From Gymnogyps californianus (lineage: Eukaryota > Chordata > Aves > Accipitriformes > Cathartidae): a DNA stretch of 64,000 bases. The position numbers and the translations under genes are program-made. Shown piece by piece: positions 48,265-61,189 of the stretch (position 1 is its first letter; every line of letters starts with the position of its first letter). Under the pieces are notes generated by a model, which was given only the letters and a program-made list of their open reading frames with translations, made no database searches and was not told where the DNA came from. Where the stretch lies: positions 52,880,663 to 52,944,662 of the forward strand of contig NC_059500.1 of the NCBI RefSeq assembly GCF_018139145.2. The letters are read 5' to 3'.

Positions 48265-51200
48265 CCTAGTGATAAACACTGTTTTTAAAAAATTCATTGC
48301 TGGGGTAAAAGCCACAGCTCTGAAAGCAACATGTTAGCAAGAGAATCATGATGAAAAGTGAGTGAAACTGGAAATGATCAGTGCAAGTATGAGTGTGTGC
48401 CATACTGAGGATCAAAAGGATACAGCTCCTCTCTGTTATATATAGACCTTTTGCTTTTATGATCTTACATGTGTAAGACTCCATCATGCAGGATTTGCTG
48501 TCAAAGGCTCTTCCCTCAAATAGGGGACCTGATTATAACTCATGCAGAAGCCCCTTATACCAAAGAGTGTTACAAATTACACTGTCTAGGCCCGTATGGT
48601 CCTTGCAATCTGTTCTCTTATGAAGATCCTTTACGCTACCAAACACTTGATAAGAGGCTTTTCCATAAGAGGCGCATGTGTGGTTCATTTAATTCATGCA
48701 GAAATACGCAAATGTGTTTTCAGACAGGTGAATGCCAAAAATACAGGACAAGTAGCAACTAAGTTGCCACCTTTTGCAGTCCCAGGTAACTCTGGGAGAC
48801 CTCTCAGAAGAAGTGGCACCTCCTGGAACCCCATCATAGCGTTAACAATGTGTGCAGTGTATCTGCTCCTTATTGCTCAGAAACAGTCACTGGATAGTCG
48901 GTGGGGGGTATGCTGTTCCCTGATTGATTTGAGCCCCAGTCTCCCCACAGGGAAGGAGCTGGCTGTCCCACCATTGCTGAGGTGGCTACCTTCTTTACTT
49001 CATGGCTGCACACGTGGTCACGCCTAGAGGTGTGACCCCCCAGAAATGGGGTCGGGGGTTTGTTCAGCTAAATCTGCCCACTCTTCTGAACACTTTGAGG
49101 CAAAAGAATCATGAGGAAAATCCCACTGCAAAAATGTCAGCAATAAGATCTTTTTTTTATTATTCTTTGTTACCTACTTGATCATGAAGACCACAGAAAA
49201 CCATTAATTTTGCCTCAAGATAGCTGTACTTCCATTTCTAATTTCATCTTGGTCTGGAGTCAGGGTGATCTGAGCGCAACACTTTCTGGCTAAGTAGGTA
49301 AACTGTTTTTACAGACTTCTGAACCATTTCAACCCTTTCTCTCTAAGCTTTATAAAGCTGATAACATTACTAACAACGGCAATAAGCATGACCATGAATG
49401 TCACTCATGATTCCTCTTTTTTTTTTTTATGTAACTTTTCTCATTTTATATATTTAATGCATGGGTGTGTTTGCTTTTAGGGGTACAGACTCCAAAATAA
49501 ATGAATGTGGCTGCCTGTCAAATACTATTTTTACAGATAAAACATTTTTCTGTTCTGATGCATTGAAGCCTAAATGTATAAGTGTAATGAGAAAAGGTGT
49601 AAATGCCTCAGCTGAGGTAAGGACCCAAACCAGAGCACATGATTCTCAAAGGTTTTTGCTAGTGGTTTCACTTGCTGTTCATTCAGTCCATGTTCCCCTG
49701 AACTATATATGGCAAAAGAGATCTAGAAGTAGAACGTTTATATTCTTACAGAAAGATCTGAAGGTAAAAGTCCTTCCACTGTCATGATCAGTCTGGGGGG
49801 GCTGATGACATTCCCACAGCTCACCCCTGCTTACTTTCTCTTAGCTCCCTTCTGTGTACCTTGTGGAGAAGATGCCACATATATCTCTAATATAACTCCT
49901 GGTGCTGTAGTAAAATATCCTGTGGGTTAATTTCTCTAATCCTCTAAGCAGGAGGCTTAACAGCTGGAGCTCATCATGTCCTCCTTTTCTGCTGATTCAG
50001 TGGTCAGCAGAAAATATGATGATTCCCAGATGTTCACACTTGATAGACTCAACAGGCTTGAGAGGAATGCAGGAGAAATCAGTGACAGGTGGGGTTTTTT
50101 CTTGCAACTGTAAGGTGCACAGAGGAAAAGGAGGACATATTTTTAAAGGAAATAGGTGGTTTGGGGGCTTCCAAATAGTTACAGAATCTTTGTTCTCTCA
50201 TGCTGAGATCCAGAGATAGGAAAATGTGACATTGCATAGATTTAACACATAGTTGACCACATTTTTAATGCATTTATTACAGCACTTTTTACTTTAATTT
50301 GTTAACAAAATCCAAACTTCCTTTTCAATAATACCAGCAATACAGTATGCTGGTTGTAGCAGGCAATAAGTATATTCAAAGTCTGAATTACTAAATTTTT
50401 ACTGGCAGCTCTCAAAGGACTGCACACTGAAGACTGATGATAGCCAAATGAATCAGAGGGCAGGGAAAATAAACAGATTGGCTAAATACAGAGGTAGTGG
50501 CACAATTGCTCCATTTTTAATTGGGTCGCTAGCTCTTGAAGTTGAAAATTAAAGGATGCAGCACTTCTGTGGCTAAGACGGCATGTTGGATACTTGTTGA
50601 TCTGTTCACTGGGTTTCTATGCTGTGTGCACAATTAATTCTTGGAGAGAAAACTCAAGGATTTCCTCTTCCAAAGAGTTATGGAATTGTTTTTAGTACAA
50701 AGTAGAACAGCTGAAGCAGGAGAGATGCCACGCTTCTGGTAAAGTCCTCCATCTGATTAGGTGTTTGGCAGGGATATAGAGGACTCTGGTCTGAATCAGG
50801 CTTAAGTAAGGACACTCATCGGAGCCAAGCATTCTCACTACAGGGAAAGACGCTGTTTGGCAGCGTATCCTCTCTTTTGAAAACAGTGGTTTTCTTTCAG
50901 CTATCTCTTGGCTGGTCAGATAAAGATCCTCTGGTCAGATAGTGTGCTTGACTGTCATATTCTTAATAACTTAATGAGTGTCTCACTTAGCTAGTGCCTA
51001 AGAGACCAGGGTCTGAGATCTCCTAAATAATGCTTTGTGTCAAAAATTATGGATCCCAGAGGAAGACCTTACCTCTCAATTAGGCCCCAAAAGCCTGTTG
51101 ATTTGGTCATCCCTCGTAAGATGTCTGATCAGGGAGAGTGCAGGTAGCACTTGTAGCTTCTTAGGTTAGTATCAGACATGCACCCTGTCAGCTTGTTGAT

Positions 51201-54200
51201 GAATAGCTTTTCAACACAGAATAGATGAGTAAGAGCACAACAGAGAATCCCAAAGCCAACTTGTGATTTAAATATATACTAGAGAAAAAATGGGATAATG
51301 AAAATTCATCAAGCCATGATTAGTATCCTATGGCCAAGACAAATAACTGAATCCATAATGCTTCAGGTTATCAGCTGAACTGGAGTCAGGAGTATAACCT
51401 GTTTTTTTCTGCATACAGAGGAATGCCAGACCTGCAGTGCTCATCCTATCATAGCCTCTGAACTACAAGGGTCTCATCTGCCTGGTGCACCCTCCCTTTC
51501 TCTCCCTCACAAAGTATTAGTCACATGAAGTTGTTGTTTTGGTGAGTCCTTCACAGCGGAGGATGGTGTCATGGTGTGGGTGGATGAGTCAAGCTCGGTG
51601 GGTGAGCAGATGACTGTTAGTTCACACAAAGAAGGAAATCTCTCCACAGGAAGAGTAAGAAAAACACACTGCCTTACAACAGCATGGTGGCTAAGTTTCA
51701 CAGCATTGCTTTTTCTAATTTCAAGAAGGTACTTAAAGCCCATCTCCACTGGTCTGGAGCATACTGTGTGCGCCTCCCTTTCTCTCTCCTTTCAGCTCCT
51801 TTTCTTGGCATTAACAAAACTCCCCCTGCACAGAGTGAGAAAAGTGAGTGAGATCTGCAGCTTAGCCAACGTTTGGGACACACCTGTAAGAGCTCTTTCC
51901 TTTTCCAAAGCTAAAGGCTGGGTATCTGGGATCCAACTGCTACCAAACAGAACAGGTTGAACATACAGAACAAATTCATGGTACATAGCTGTAACATCCC
52001 AATAGGTGATAATAGGAAGGACAGAGGAGATGATAGAATCCCTTTTACAGAAAGCACTGAAAGTTGTCTTCCAGTAGATTATACAGCAACAATCAAGTGA
52101 CTCTGGTCATAATTTTGGTCTGATTTCCAAGATCAAGTAATGTATGTTGAAACTTAAAATGCACTGAGTTTTCTTTAAGGTCAAGTGATTGCTCTCACTG
52201 CACGTCTTTTTTTTTAGCAGCAAGAGCATCACATCTGGGTGCCACTTCAAATGAAACAATCCAATTAACCAACTCAATATAAACTTCTAACATTCTCCAG
52301 TTACAGAAACCACTGTGACCAAAGACAACATAGGCAGGCTGTGCAACAGATAGTGGCCTATCTAGCCCATCAGAAATGACCTGACGACCATTTCATCATG
52401 CAGTGTGACCTACCCCACTCTCAGGATCTGGCAGTAGAAGAATGGTCTTTTTTCTCTTGCTGTTCTGAAGCATGTGTGCTCTCCATATGTGGTTCAAATG
52501 ACCGAGACGTGCCCTTGAGCTCCAAGCATTTCCCATTCTATCTTCTACTTCCTTTTTTTTTTTTTTTTTTTGACATTTGCCCAAGGCTAGACACACACTA
52601 ATCCTTACAAACATTCTGACCTTGTTTTTATTAAAATGCTTTCTGGAGGGGTAATCTTCATTTCAAACTAGGACCATTTTCAAGGCTTGTGTTTCAAATG
52701 TGTTTCATTTGGCTTCCAAATTATGCTTTTTCTATTTGTGTGTGTGTTTTACTATCAGTAATGATAACTTTTAAACAAAGTGTGTTTCTGCTCTTTATTT
52801 TGTCCTTTGAAGAGAATTACTTATGTAGCTATTATACATTGTTTGGCATTCATTCATCTGAACACTGCTATGCAGTGCATCCTTTTGTGCAGCTGTCACT
52901 GTGACACTACCTCTCTGGGCTGTCTCCAACAACTGGTTAGCATTACCTTTTCCTTTCAAGAGCTAAGTGGATATGCTATATTTTACTCTGACAGCTGGGC
53001 CATTTTATTTGAGCCTTATTGGACTTGATATTTACCTTTAGGGAATGTCTTTTTCAATTGTTTATTTCCAAAGTCTTCTGTCAGTTCAGACTGTGAAACA
53101 CAAAGGAGAATGCTGAAATTGTTGGTACTGATACATCCACATGGGATAACAAATGGTTGGGACATCACTGTTCTTTGGACATTGCAGGAGGTTATTGGTA
53201 TCCTATTAGAGTTCCAAAAAGAAGACAAGAGAGAAAAGCTGTTTTCAGTTTGTCTTCTGGCTACAGATCTTTAGAACTATTTCACTTTGATTAACAATTT
53301 GAATAATAATTTTGTGTGTGTGTGTTGTGTCATTCAAGTGTTCAGGACGCTACAAGCAATGACACAGTTCCGAATGGAGTTTTGTCTCACTGATGGCAAT
53401 GAGACACGGCCCTATATAAGAAATACTGCATAGACGCTATGTGGTTGTGGACGTGGCAATTACTAGCCCATATGGGTAGAATATTTTATCACAGGAAGTT
53501 ATCCAACAATAAGCACATCCAGTCTTACTTAAAACACTTTTAACGTTCCTATACTTGACATTCATAGCAAGCCTGTGTGAAATTTGAGGATTGATTTGCA
53601 AATACAAATAACTGGATGCTAACTCTGTCTCCAGTTACACAGCTGTGAATCCACCTATACGTATTAATTTTGGTGTGTATGAGTGTATTTTTTAAGAATT
53701 CTTAGTGTCACCACCCAAATAGGGACTGGAATGGTATTTTGTTCCCAGGGGAATTCCTGTAAAATCCATTCAAGATAGGCAGCAATAAATGCAGCCCTAA
53801 AGGGAGGTGACAGCCTGGCTTGAATGGTTTCTGTTTCTAAAATCTGTCAAACAGAGAAAGCTCTTTTCAAGTTAAATAGCTAAACAAATCAACTTATCAC
53901 ATGGGTTTTTTCAAGGGTTATTTACAAGTAATGCACACTTCTCAGTCCAGACAAATAAGGAATTTATAGAATTAATGTTTTGATTCTATTGTTTGCCCAT
54001 GCTATTGCATAGGAAATGTCAAGACAGAGATGAGTGTTTTGGCTTTTTTTGACCTTGACACCAAACAATGGTTTGATATAAGGTATAAAAGACAATGTGA
54101 AAGACAACTGTTACTTTTATAATGTGTCCAGCTAAATCTGAAACTTGCTTGCTCTTCCATCCATTCTACAGTATTTTGAGCACACAGAGTTCAGAGTAGA

Positions 54201-54670
54201 ATTCTGTGCAACACATCTTTTCTAGTTTTACAGTTCTCACAGAACTGAAGTTTGTTTCCTGTGGTTCCTGGAAAACCATGTGTCTACACCAATCCAACTG
54301 AGTGGAAGGACAACCAATTATGTATTCTGAGGAGGCATTATCTGAGACTCAGATATGAAAGTGTTAAATGTACTTGGAATAGATTGATCAAAAGAGATGT
54401 AGAATAATGCAGAGTAGTCCAGAGTGGTTTTATTGTCAGTCTGACAGATAAACAAGACCTCTTAGTCACCTGTTATTCATCATTCATTATTATTGCTGCA
54501 ACTCTTTGAAGTAATTCAAACTTTACTTAAATCTCAATTTAAACTTTGTCGTTTTTCATCATTTTTGTATCTTGTCATTCTTGAAGATGAAGTTTTGAGA
54601 AAACCAACCAAAATTATGAACTACTTTTTGTCAAAAATTTTATATGCCCATGAACAACAAGAAACACATC
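48265..54670. other. Noncoding sequence, no gene recognised
   Basis: Frames of 97 and 143 codons overlap at 48469-49027. The first happens to be cysteine-rich but lacks a signal peptide. A T19 run lies at 52553-52571 and a short TG run at about 53313-53326. No gene is called. Confidence 0.55.
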
Positions 54671-54699
54671 AGGAGTAGTCAGCATGGATTAATAAATAG

Positions 54700-55650
54700 G
54701 AATTAATGCCTGACCAACGTGACGAACTTCTGTGATGAACTGACTGGCCTGGTAGATCAGAGGAGAGCAGTGGATATTGCCTACCTAGAATTCAGTAAGG
54801 CCTTTGACAATGTCTCCCAAAAGACACTCAGTGACAAGCTGTTGATGTATATGGGCTGGATGAGCAGACAGTGAGGTGGATAGAAAACTTATCGAACGGC
54901 TGGCCCCAAAGGGTGGTGATCAGTGGAACAAAGTCTACTTGAAGGCCAGTAACTAGCAGTGTACCCCAGGGGTCAACACTCAGTCCAATTCTGTTCAACA
55001 TCTTCATTAATGATCTGGATCATGGGGAACAGTGTTCCCCTCAGCAAGTTTGCAGATGACACAAAACTGGGAAGAGTGGCTAATATGCCAAAAGGTCATG
55101 CTGCCATCCAGAGAGATCTTGACAGGTTGAAGAAATGGGCTGACAGGAACCTCCTGAAGCTCAACAGGGAGAAGTGCGAAGTCTTGCACCTTGGGAGGAA
55201 CAACCCCAGGCACCAGTACATGCTGGGAGCCACCCACCCAGAGAGCAGCTTTGCAGAAAAGGATCTGTGAGTCCTTGTGGGCACCATGTTGAACATGAGG
55301 CAGCAATGTGCCCTTGCCACGAGGAAGGCTAGTGGTATCCTGGGCTGCATAAGACAAAGTCTGGCCAGCAGGTCGAGGGAGGTGATCCTTGCCCTCTACT
55401 CAGCACTGGTGAGGCCACACCTGAAGTGCTATGTCCTGTGCTGGGCTCCCCAGTACAAGAGAGTCATGGTATACTGGAGAGTGTCCAGCGAAGGGCCACA
55501 CAGATGATTAAGGGACTAGAGCGTCTCTAATATGAGGAAAGGCTGAGAGAGATGGGATTTATAACCCTGGAGAAGAGAAGGCTCAGGGGGATCTTGTCAA
55601 TGTCTATAAATACCTGAAGGGAGAGTGCAAAGACGATGGAGCCAGGACCT
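54700..55650 (+). pseudogene. CR1 ORF2 reverse transcriptase remnant (copy 2)
   Basis: Motif A reads EFSKAFDNVS around 54789-54818, with Glu where the family has the catalytic Asp. Motif B ([12 protein letters not shown]) begins at 54961. The FADD catalytic motif is intact at 55049-55060. Motif A, motif B and FADD lie in three different relative frames, so at least two indels separate them; the second looks like one inserted C near 55035-55040. After FADD the frame runs to a TGA at 55268-55270 and continues in the same frame from 55277 through the VRPHLK block. A 2-nt loss then shifts it again near 55470. The copy is dead. Confidence 0.9.
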
Positions 55651-55914
55651 TTTCAGTGGTGCACAGTGACAGGACTGAAGGCAATGGGCACAAGCTGAAA
55701 CATGGGAGGTTCCCTCTGAACATCAGGAAATGCTTTTTCACTGTGAGGGTGACTGAGCACTGGCACAGGTTTCCCAGAGAGCATGTGGAATCTCCATCCT
55801 TGGAGATATTCAAAAGCTATCTGGACATGGTCCTGGGCAACCTGCTGTAGGTGATCCAGCTTGAGCAGGAGGGGTAGACCAGATGACCTCAAGAGGTCTC
55901 TTCCAACCTCAGTC

Positions 55915-55968
55915 ATTCTGTGATTCTGTGATTCTGCAACTCTCTAATTCTGTGAGTCTGTGATATTG
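55915..55968 (+). repeat. CR1 3' octamer tail
   Basis: Several degenerate copies of ATTCTGTG follow the CR1 3' untranslated region. CR1 elements end in such octamers rather than poly(A), because their reverse transcriptase recognises this 3' structure. Six or so diverged units are visible. Confidence 0.85.
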
Positions 55969-55969
55969 T

Positions 55970-56890
55970 TTGACCGCCATTGCCAGGGTCCTGAGCATAC
56001 CTGTTGGCTTTATTTTCCCTGGCCAGCATCACATACGACCCAAGTGCACTCACAGCTCGTGGCCCTGGAGCTCCATTAAGCTTAGACCTGAGCACCCAAA
56101 CCTAGCCTGAGCTATGCTGTAGATGATAGTCTGTCTGCAGCCCAGTATCCTCAACTGTCCCTCACCCCACACTATAGCCATATCTCCAGCCCTGTCTCTG
56201 GCTCCATTTCCTTTTGCTTCTCCCTGGATGGACCTTGCACCTGTTTCACCCCATGCCTTGTCAAGACGCCCATCACGCCCACTACCCACTCAGCTCATCC
56301 TGCCCAAGACACTGGGGGGCTGCATCCCACAGGGAAGGTCCCGCCCAGCATGGGGTGTCCCTGACTCCCAGATTGTCCCCACCCCAGGACAGCCCTGCTT
56401 CCACAGTGCCCTGACAATCAACAGGAGAGGTAGTCCCATTGTGTCTGAAAAGTCTTAAAAGGGGAAATAACATGCATTTCAACTTTTTTATGGAATTTGG
56501 CTTCAGTTCTAAAGGAAATAACAGCTCTTTATGAATCAAAACCAATACCTTAAACAGTGATCACAATTTCATTTCAAAATCCAAGTAGTCAGGGATCTTT
56601 CTTATCAGCAGAACGTTTCCTTCTTCATGCTGTGCTTCCATAGTCATAGCAAAAGAAGGCTTTCAAGTACTTTTAAAGATACAGGAGAGGGCCTCAGATC
56701 TAGAATGAATTTACCTCCCAGTGTGAAACAGCACTGACTTGTGAACCACAAGAGAATACTACAATGTGTGTCAATCTGTTCAAACTATTGCAGTGACTGA
56801 GGTTTTAGGTAACTGTCTTTGAATGTGGGCAAAAGGTTTCATGTTTTGAAATTGGCCTGATTTTTTCATTGCTGGGCTGCTGAACTGTTT
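55970..56890. other. Noncoding sequence after CR1 copy 2
   Basis: A GC- and C-richer stretch at about 56040-56420 produces overlapping frames of up to 111 codons with no recognisable domain. This may be an unclassified repeat. No gene is called. Confidence 0.5.
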
Positions 56891-56894
56891 AATC

Positions 56895-57060
56895 ATCTTC
56901 CCTCCTTCCTTCTGACTTTACTTCCTTCAGTCTTTACCTCCCTCCCTCCTTTTTTGTACCCTTCTTCAATTCTTTCTTTATCTTCCTTCCTCCCTCCTTC
57001 CTTCCCTCCCACACTCCCTCCCACACTCCCTCCCTCCCTCCCTCCTTCCTTCCTTTTTCT
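56895..57060. repeat. Polypyrimidine (CCTT/CCCT) tract with a small duplicated unit
   Basis: About 165 nt are mostly C and T, with CCTT- and CCCT-type units. Near 57004-57030 the 12-mer CCCTCCCACACT occurs twice in tandem and then passes into pure CCCT repeats. The complementary strand is purine-rich like the 40155 tract. Confidence 0.9.
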
Positions 57061-57064
57061 CAGC

Positions 57065-60000
57065 TTGTCAAAGAACTGTATATACACATACGTATACAAT
57101 GTCCTTCATGTTTTGTGTTCTAAACAGCTTTAAAATCTATTAGAATAGCCCCAAAAGCAAAGCTGTATTGAACCAAACAAGCTGTGGAAAACAACTGAAC
57201 ATTTACAGTATGGTTCAGTCATATATAACCCAGTATGATAACATTTACTAAAGTGGAGATTATGAAACAAAAGGGCAACACTGGGCAGTCAACAGATGGA
57301 GAGAGCAGCAGGAGAGGTAACATTAGCATTCTGTAAGTCAACTTGGCAACAGCAAGTTAATACCAGTAAGTCAATGGATCAACAGGCAACAGAAGGGCAT
57401 TCAGCCTTTCAACAATACCTGACTGTACATTCAATTATTGCAATTTAGAACTTTCTTTCCCCCTTTCATATTTGTGTTAGTAATTAACATTTTAAAATTT
57501 TTAAAAATAATGACGTTTCTCTCAGGCTAGCAGCCTGTGGAGGAATGTTTCATAAACTTCCACAGAGAGCTTAGTACATCCCAATCGTAATTCACAATGG
57601 ATAAACCTTTCTTGTATATAAAACTCTGACAGCCAAGTCACTTATATAAGCACAGGGGGTGCTGGGATATTTTTTATGTGGTAGCTGTATAGCCACATAT
57701 TCCAGACAGGCCTAAAAAAACCCCTGCTCTTATGGAGAGTCCTGTTCCAATTCTGTTTTAAACAGTCTGATGTGCATGTTTGAATATAATAGCCAGGTAA
57801 CTGGGAAATTCAGAATTTAGCCTTCTTAGTACCCGTACAAGTGAAGAAAATAGTCATATGAAGAAAAAAGTGCTCGAATGAAAATGGCTGGTGGATACAT
57901 TTCCACATTCCTCCCAACACATAGCCACAACTGCATGTGAATGAAGGTGAAAACACAACTAAAAAGACAAGAGCTAGGGAATATAATTTCCCTTTTTACT
58001 TTGTGTATAGCAGTGGGATTTGGAGTGAGGACCACAAGAACAAAGAGCACTCCAATAAATCTGAAGCTGCTAAGGAAGACCCAGTTCTTTTTTTAGTGTG
58101 CAGACTTCTGATGCCAAGTGTTTAACTCCTCTCCCAGAGACAACTGGCAACAGGCTGAGGGGGAGGAGAGGAGCGAGATCAAAGTTAAACACATCAATGT
58201 CATTAAAAACCTCATCTAGGGTCATGTAACTGTGAGCAAACCCAGGGGAACCTTTCTGGATTACCCGGAAATTACTGGTATGTACCAATGATGTAACAGA
58301 AAAGCTAGTGTTTTCTTTTAGATGTTCTGTACCTCACTTTTTAGACTGAAAATGTCTTTTAATTCACATTTCATAGGCAGTTAGAATCACACCAAGTTGA
58401 ATGCACCTACCTAGTAGTGGTAGCTGGGGAAGACACATGTGCACACACCCACACCCACATTCCAAAAATGAATAATTATATTGTGAAACTAACAGTAAAA
58501 AACAAGAAATCAAAAAAGGTATAGCTTCCCTAGTGTCTAAATTTTGCCATGTTGGTTAGCATCTATTTGAAGAGCATTCACTTTATTTGTTTCCTGGAAG
58601 AGCAAAGATAAATTGTACCTTCTAAGAATACCCTACTTCCATCTTCTAGGGCCTATCAGCAACCTCTTGTTTACCTTTTCTTGTCTCACTCAGTGAAAAG
58701 GCAGAGCTAGGGAAAAAATTATTTTGAGAATTTCTGAACCAATTAGGAATTTAAATACAGGCTTTCTGAGTGCAGTGTACTGATTTATTTCACTACTGAT
58801 AGAAACTACTGAATGATCTACTGATCAATCTATCAACAGATAGAGATATTCTGTATATATAGACACTTGTATTATATACATACGTATACATATATATATA
58901 TGGAGGTATACCTACGTGGTTATATGCAGTGTAGTGGGGTATATATGTGTATATACGTGTGTGTGTGTTACTTAGTGTTTCTTATTAACTAGCACACCAA
59001 AATGTTGTGATACTTTCTGAAAACTTTCCCAAAGTTGTCCTAGTGAACAGGAAGGTGAGGTGCACATGAAGGAAACACTATGCCTAAGCGTCAGTCACTT
59101 ATTTAAATGGAGGATAGCATGGTGCTAGCATGGAGAGTTACAGCCATTACATTGGCAATAGGAAAACTTGGGTAGGAAACTATGCCATGAAGGGTTAGGA
59201 AGAAAGATATTGATAGCATGTAGCACATATTTTCATGCCCCTCCAACCTTCTTTAATCTCGAAGCTGGTTTTTCAACCTATATATTTGAAACTTCCCTTT
59301 TTTCCAGTTTCTACTACAGCTAATTCAATGCACTGTTGTCTCATTATTACAAACTACAGGAACATTTTAGATTAAACAGGCAGTGTCTGGAATAACATAA
59401 AAATCTTTAAAAAATTACTGTATGACACATTTTCAGTGCAATGAAAATGAAACAGTCATGGCAAACACATTCTGTAAGTGGGGAAATATGATAATTTAAT
59501 CCTCTTCACAGCATATGGTATCTACATATGTGCATGTTAAGTACTGTGTATAGTAAAATGTAGTACAATACTTTGGTCCACAGGGAATTTACAGACACCC
59601 TCACTTCTACACAGTGATTCGTAAGGCTTTTACAATCACCTAGGTCCAAATCATTTGTATCACACTTACTAGCATTTGATTATTACTATATCAGTAGAAA
59701 AATACATGCTATTATGCTGAATCTCGAGAACTGAAGACACTTGGATATCTGCACTTGAGAAAATTTTTAACTAATTGTTAGTAAAGCCAGTTAACCAAAG
59801 CAGAATTAAGCTGTCTCTCAGGAGGAAACATAAAGTTATGTTGATTGATCTCAAGTCTGTTCTTATGTGATATTGGGATAAGCAGGAAAATGAAACTGTT
59901 TTTTATAATTTTGCACGCAAGTGATGCAATATCAAACAATGCATGTGTTTGCTAGGGAGGTAAATGTATCTTCATTTACTGAGTAAAGACGATTTTTTTC

Positions 60001-61125
60001 TTGAGACTCAAAGTAGGCATTTTCTACTGCTGAATAAGTATGACAGAGGAATGTAAATGACAGTCAAAATTATGAAAAGTCAAGGACTGGACAATTTTAA
60101 GACAGGATGTTGTTTACAGCAGCCATCAGGGTTTCAGTATCTGTTACCAGTAAGGTATCACAAAAGATTTTTCACATAAAATAGGCTCATGTTGCAATAG
60201 GGTGTCAGCTAGATGGGTTTCAAATACAGGCTCTTTTCAACACCACTATCTATGCTCTTCTACTGTTGTTATCATTATCTCACACATCTGGGCTTGCTTG
60301 GGACTCTCCAGATTCCAGTTCTGCATAACTGCAGCTGAGCAAGGGCTGTCACACAGTGTGAGATGGTTGCTGTTTTTTTTTTTTTTTAATAATACTTTCT
60401 AAAATGATTGGTTTTCTTTCAGGCAATATTAGTAAAACTTACAGCAGATAAACCAGAAAGTATTGGAGAGGGGATGGATGATTTGGAGAATGAGAGACTT
60501 GCCACGAACTTACATAATGCGTTTGTTTTGCCAGCAAAGCTGGCCATAAAAATTCCTTCAATTTTTTTTTACCATGGATGAAAGTTGTTAGTCTATCAGC
60601 CATGCCAATGCATTTGCTTATTAGGCTATGATATTAACCAGAACAACAAAACGATCCTAGTTAACAATAACCCCCCTTTTGGCAGGTACATCTGAGCCAG
60701 TTTTCCTGCCAAATCTGATGTGTCATATAACTACACATATAAAAGAACAAAGCAGACATAACCCTATGGGAGATTTTTCGATTTTGTGAACAGCAATTAG
60801 GCATCCAATTACCATTTAGCCATTCTGAAAACTGTTCCCCCGTCACCCTTTTCCCTGTTTATAAATCGGGAAATATGACAATATATTTTTTTCACCCACT
60901 TTTTTACCTTATGTATTTGGACTTACTGGCTATGAGATTGGGCAAGATATGTTTTGATGCATTTTCCAAGCTTCCTAAATTTTCTGTGTCTGTGTTCTGG
61001 ATTGCAAGGACCAGACTATGCTGCAATCTGGTTGTGATAACGGTGCTTTTGATATGATGACCATGTTCTTTTGTATTCAGCTTTTAGCATCAATTATTTT
61101 TTTCTTTTACTGTCTCTTTGAGGCT
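57065..61125. other. Noncoding sequence, no gene recognised
   Basis: All open frames are shorter than 80 codons and unremarkable. It includes a TA/TG-rich tract and a T15 run at 60373-60387. Confidence 0.6.
58852..58970. repeat. TA/TG-rich compound microsatellite
   Basis: Interrupted TA and TG dinucleotide runs with ATACGTAT-type palindromic units span about 120 bp. It is low-complexity sequence. Confidence 0.85.
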
Positions 61126-61130
61126 TTTGT

Positions 61131-61188
61131 TTTGCTTTGTTTTGCTTTGTTTTGCTTTGTTTTGCTTTGTTTTGTTTTGCTTTGTTTG
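61131..61188 (+). repeat. Tandem 10-bp repeat TTTGCTTTGT
   Basis: Four perfect units occupy 61131-61170, followed by degenerate copies to about 61188. The unit is a pair of TTTGC/TTTGT pentamers, so it probably arose from a TTTGT pentamer array. It creates spurious frames rich in Leu, Cys and Phe. Confidence 0.9.
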
Positions 61189-61189
61189 C

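Larger units (their letters stand above)
54676..55968 (+). mobile_element. CR1 LINE, 5'-truncated copy 2, plus strand
   Basis: This copy starts upstream of the first catalytic motif of the reverse transcriptase and runs through the CR1 3' untranslated region to a degenerate (ATTCTGTG) octamer tail at about 55915-55968. The tail octamer (ATTCTGTG) and the 3' sequence (GACCTCAAGAGGTCTCTTCC) differ from copy 1, so the two belong to different CR1 subfamilies. No target-site duplication is visible, as is normal for CR1. Confidence 0.95.

Noticed and set aside
48469..48762. Cysteine-rich 97-codon frame as a secreted peptide
   Set aside because: There is no signal peptide, the cysteine spacing is irregular, and a longer unrelated frame overlaps it.
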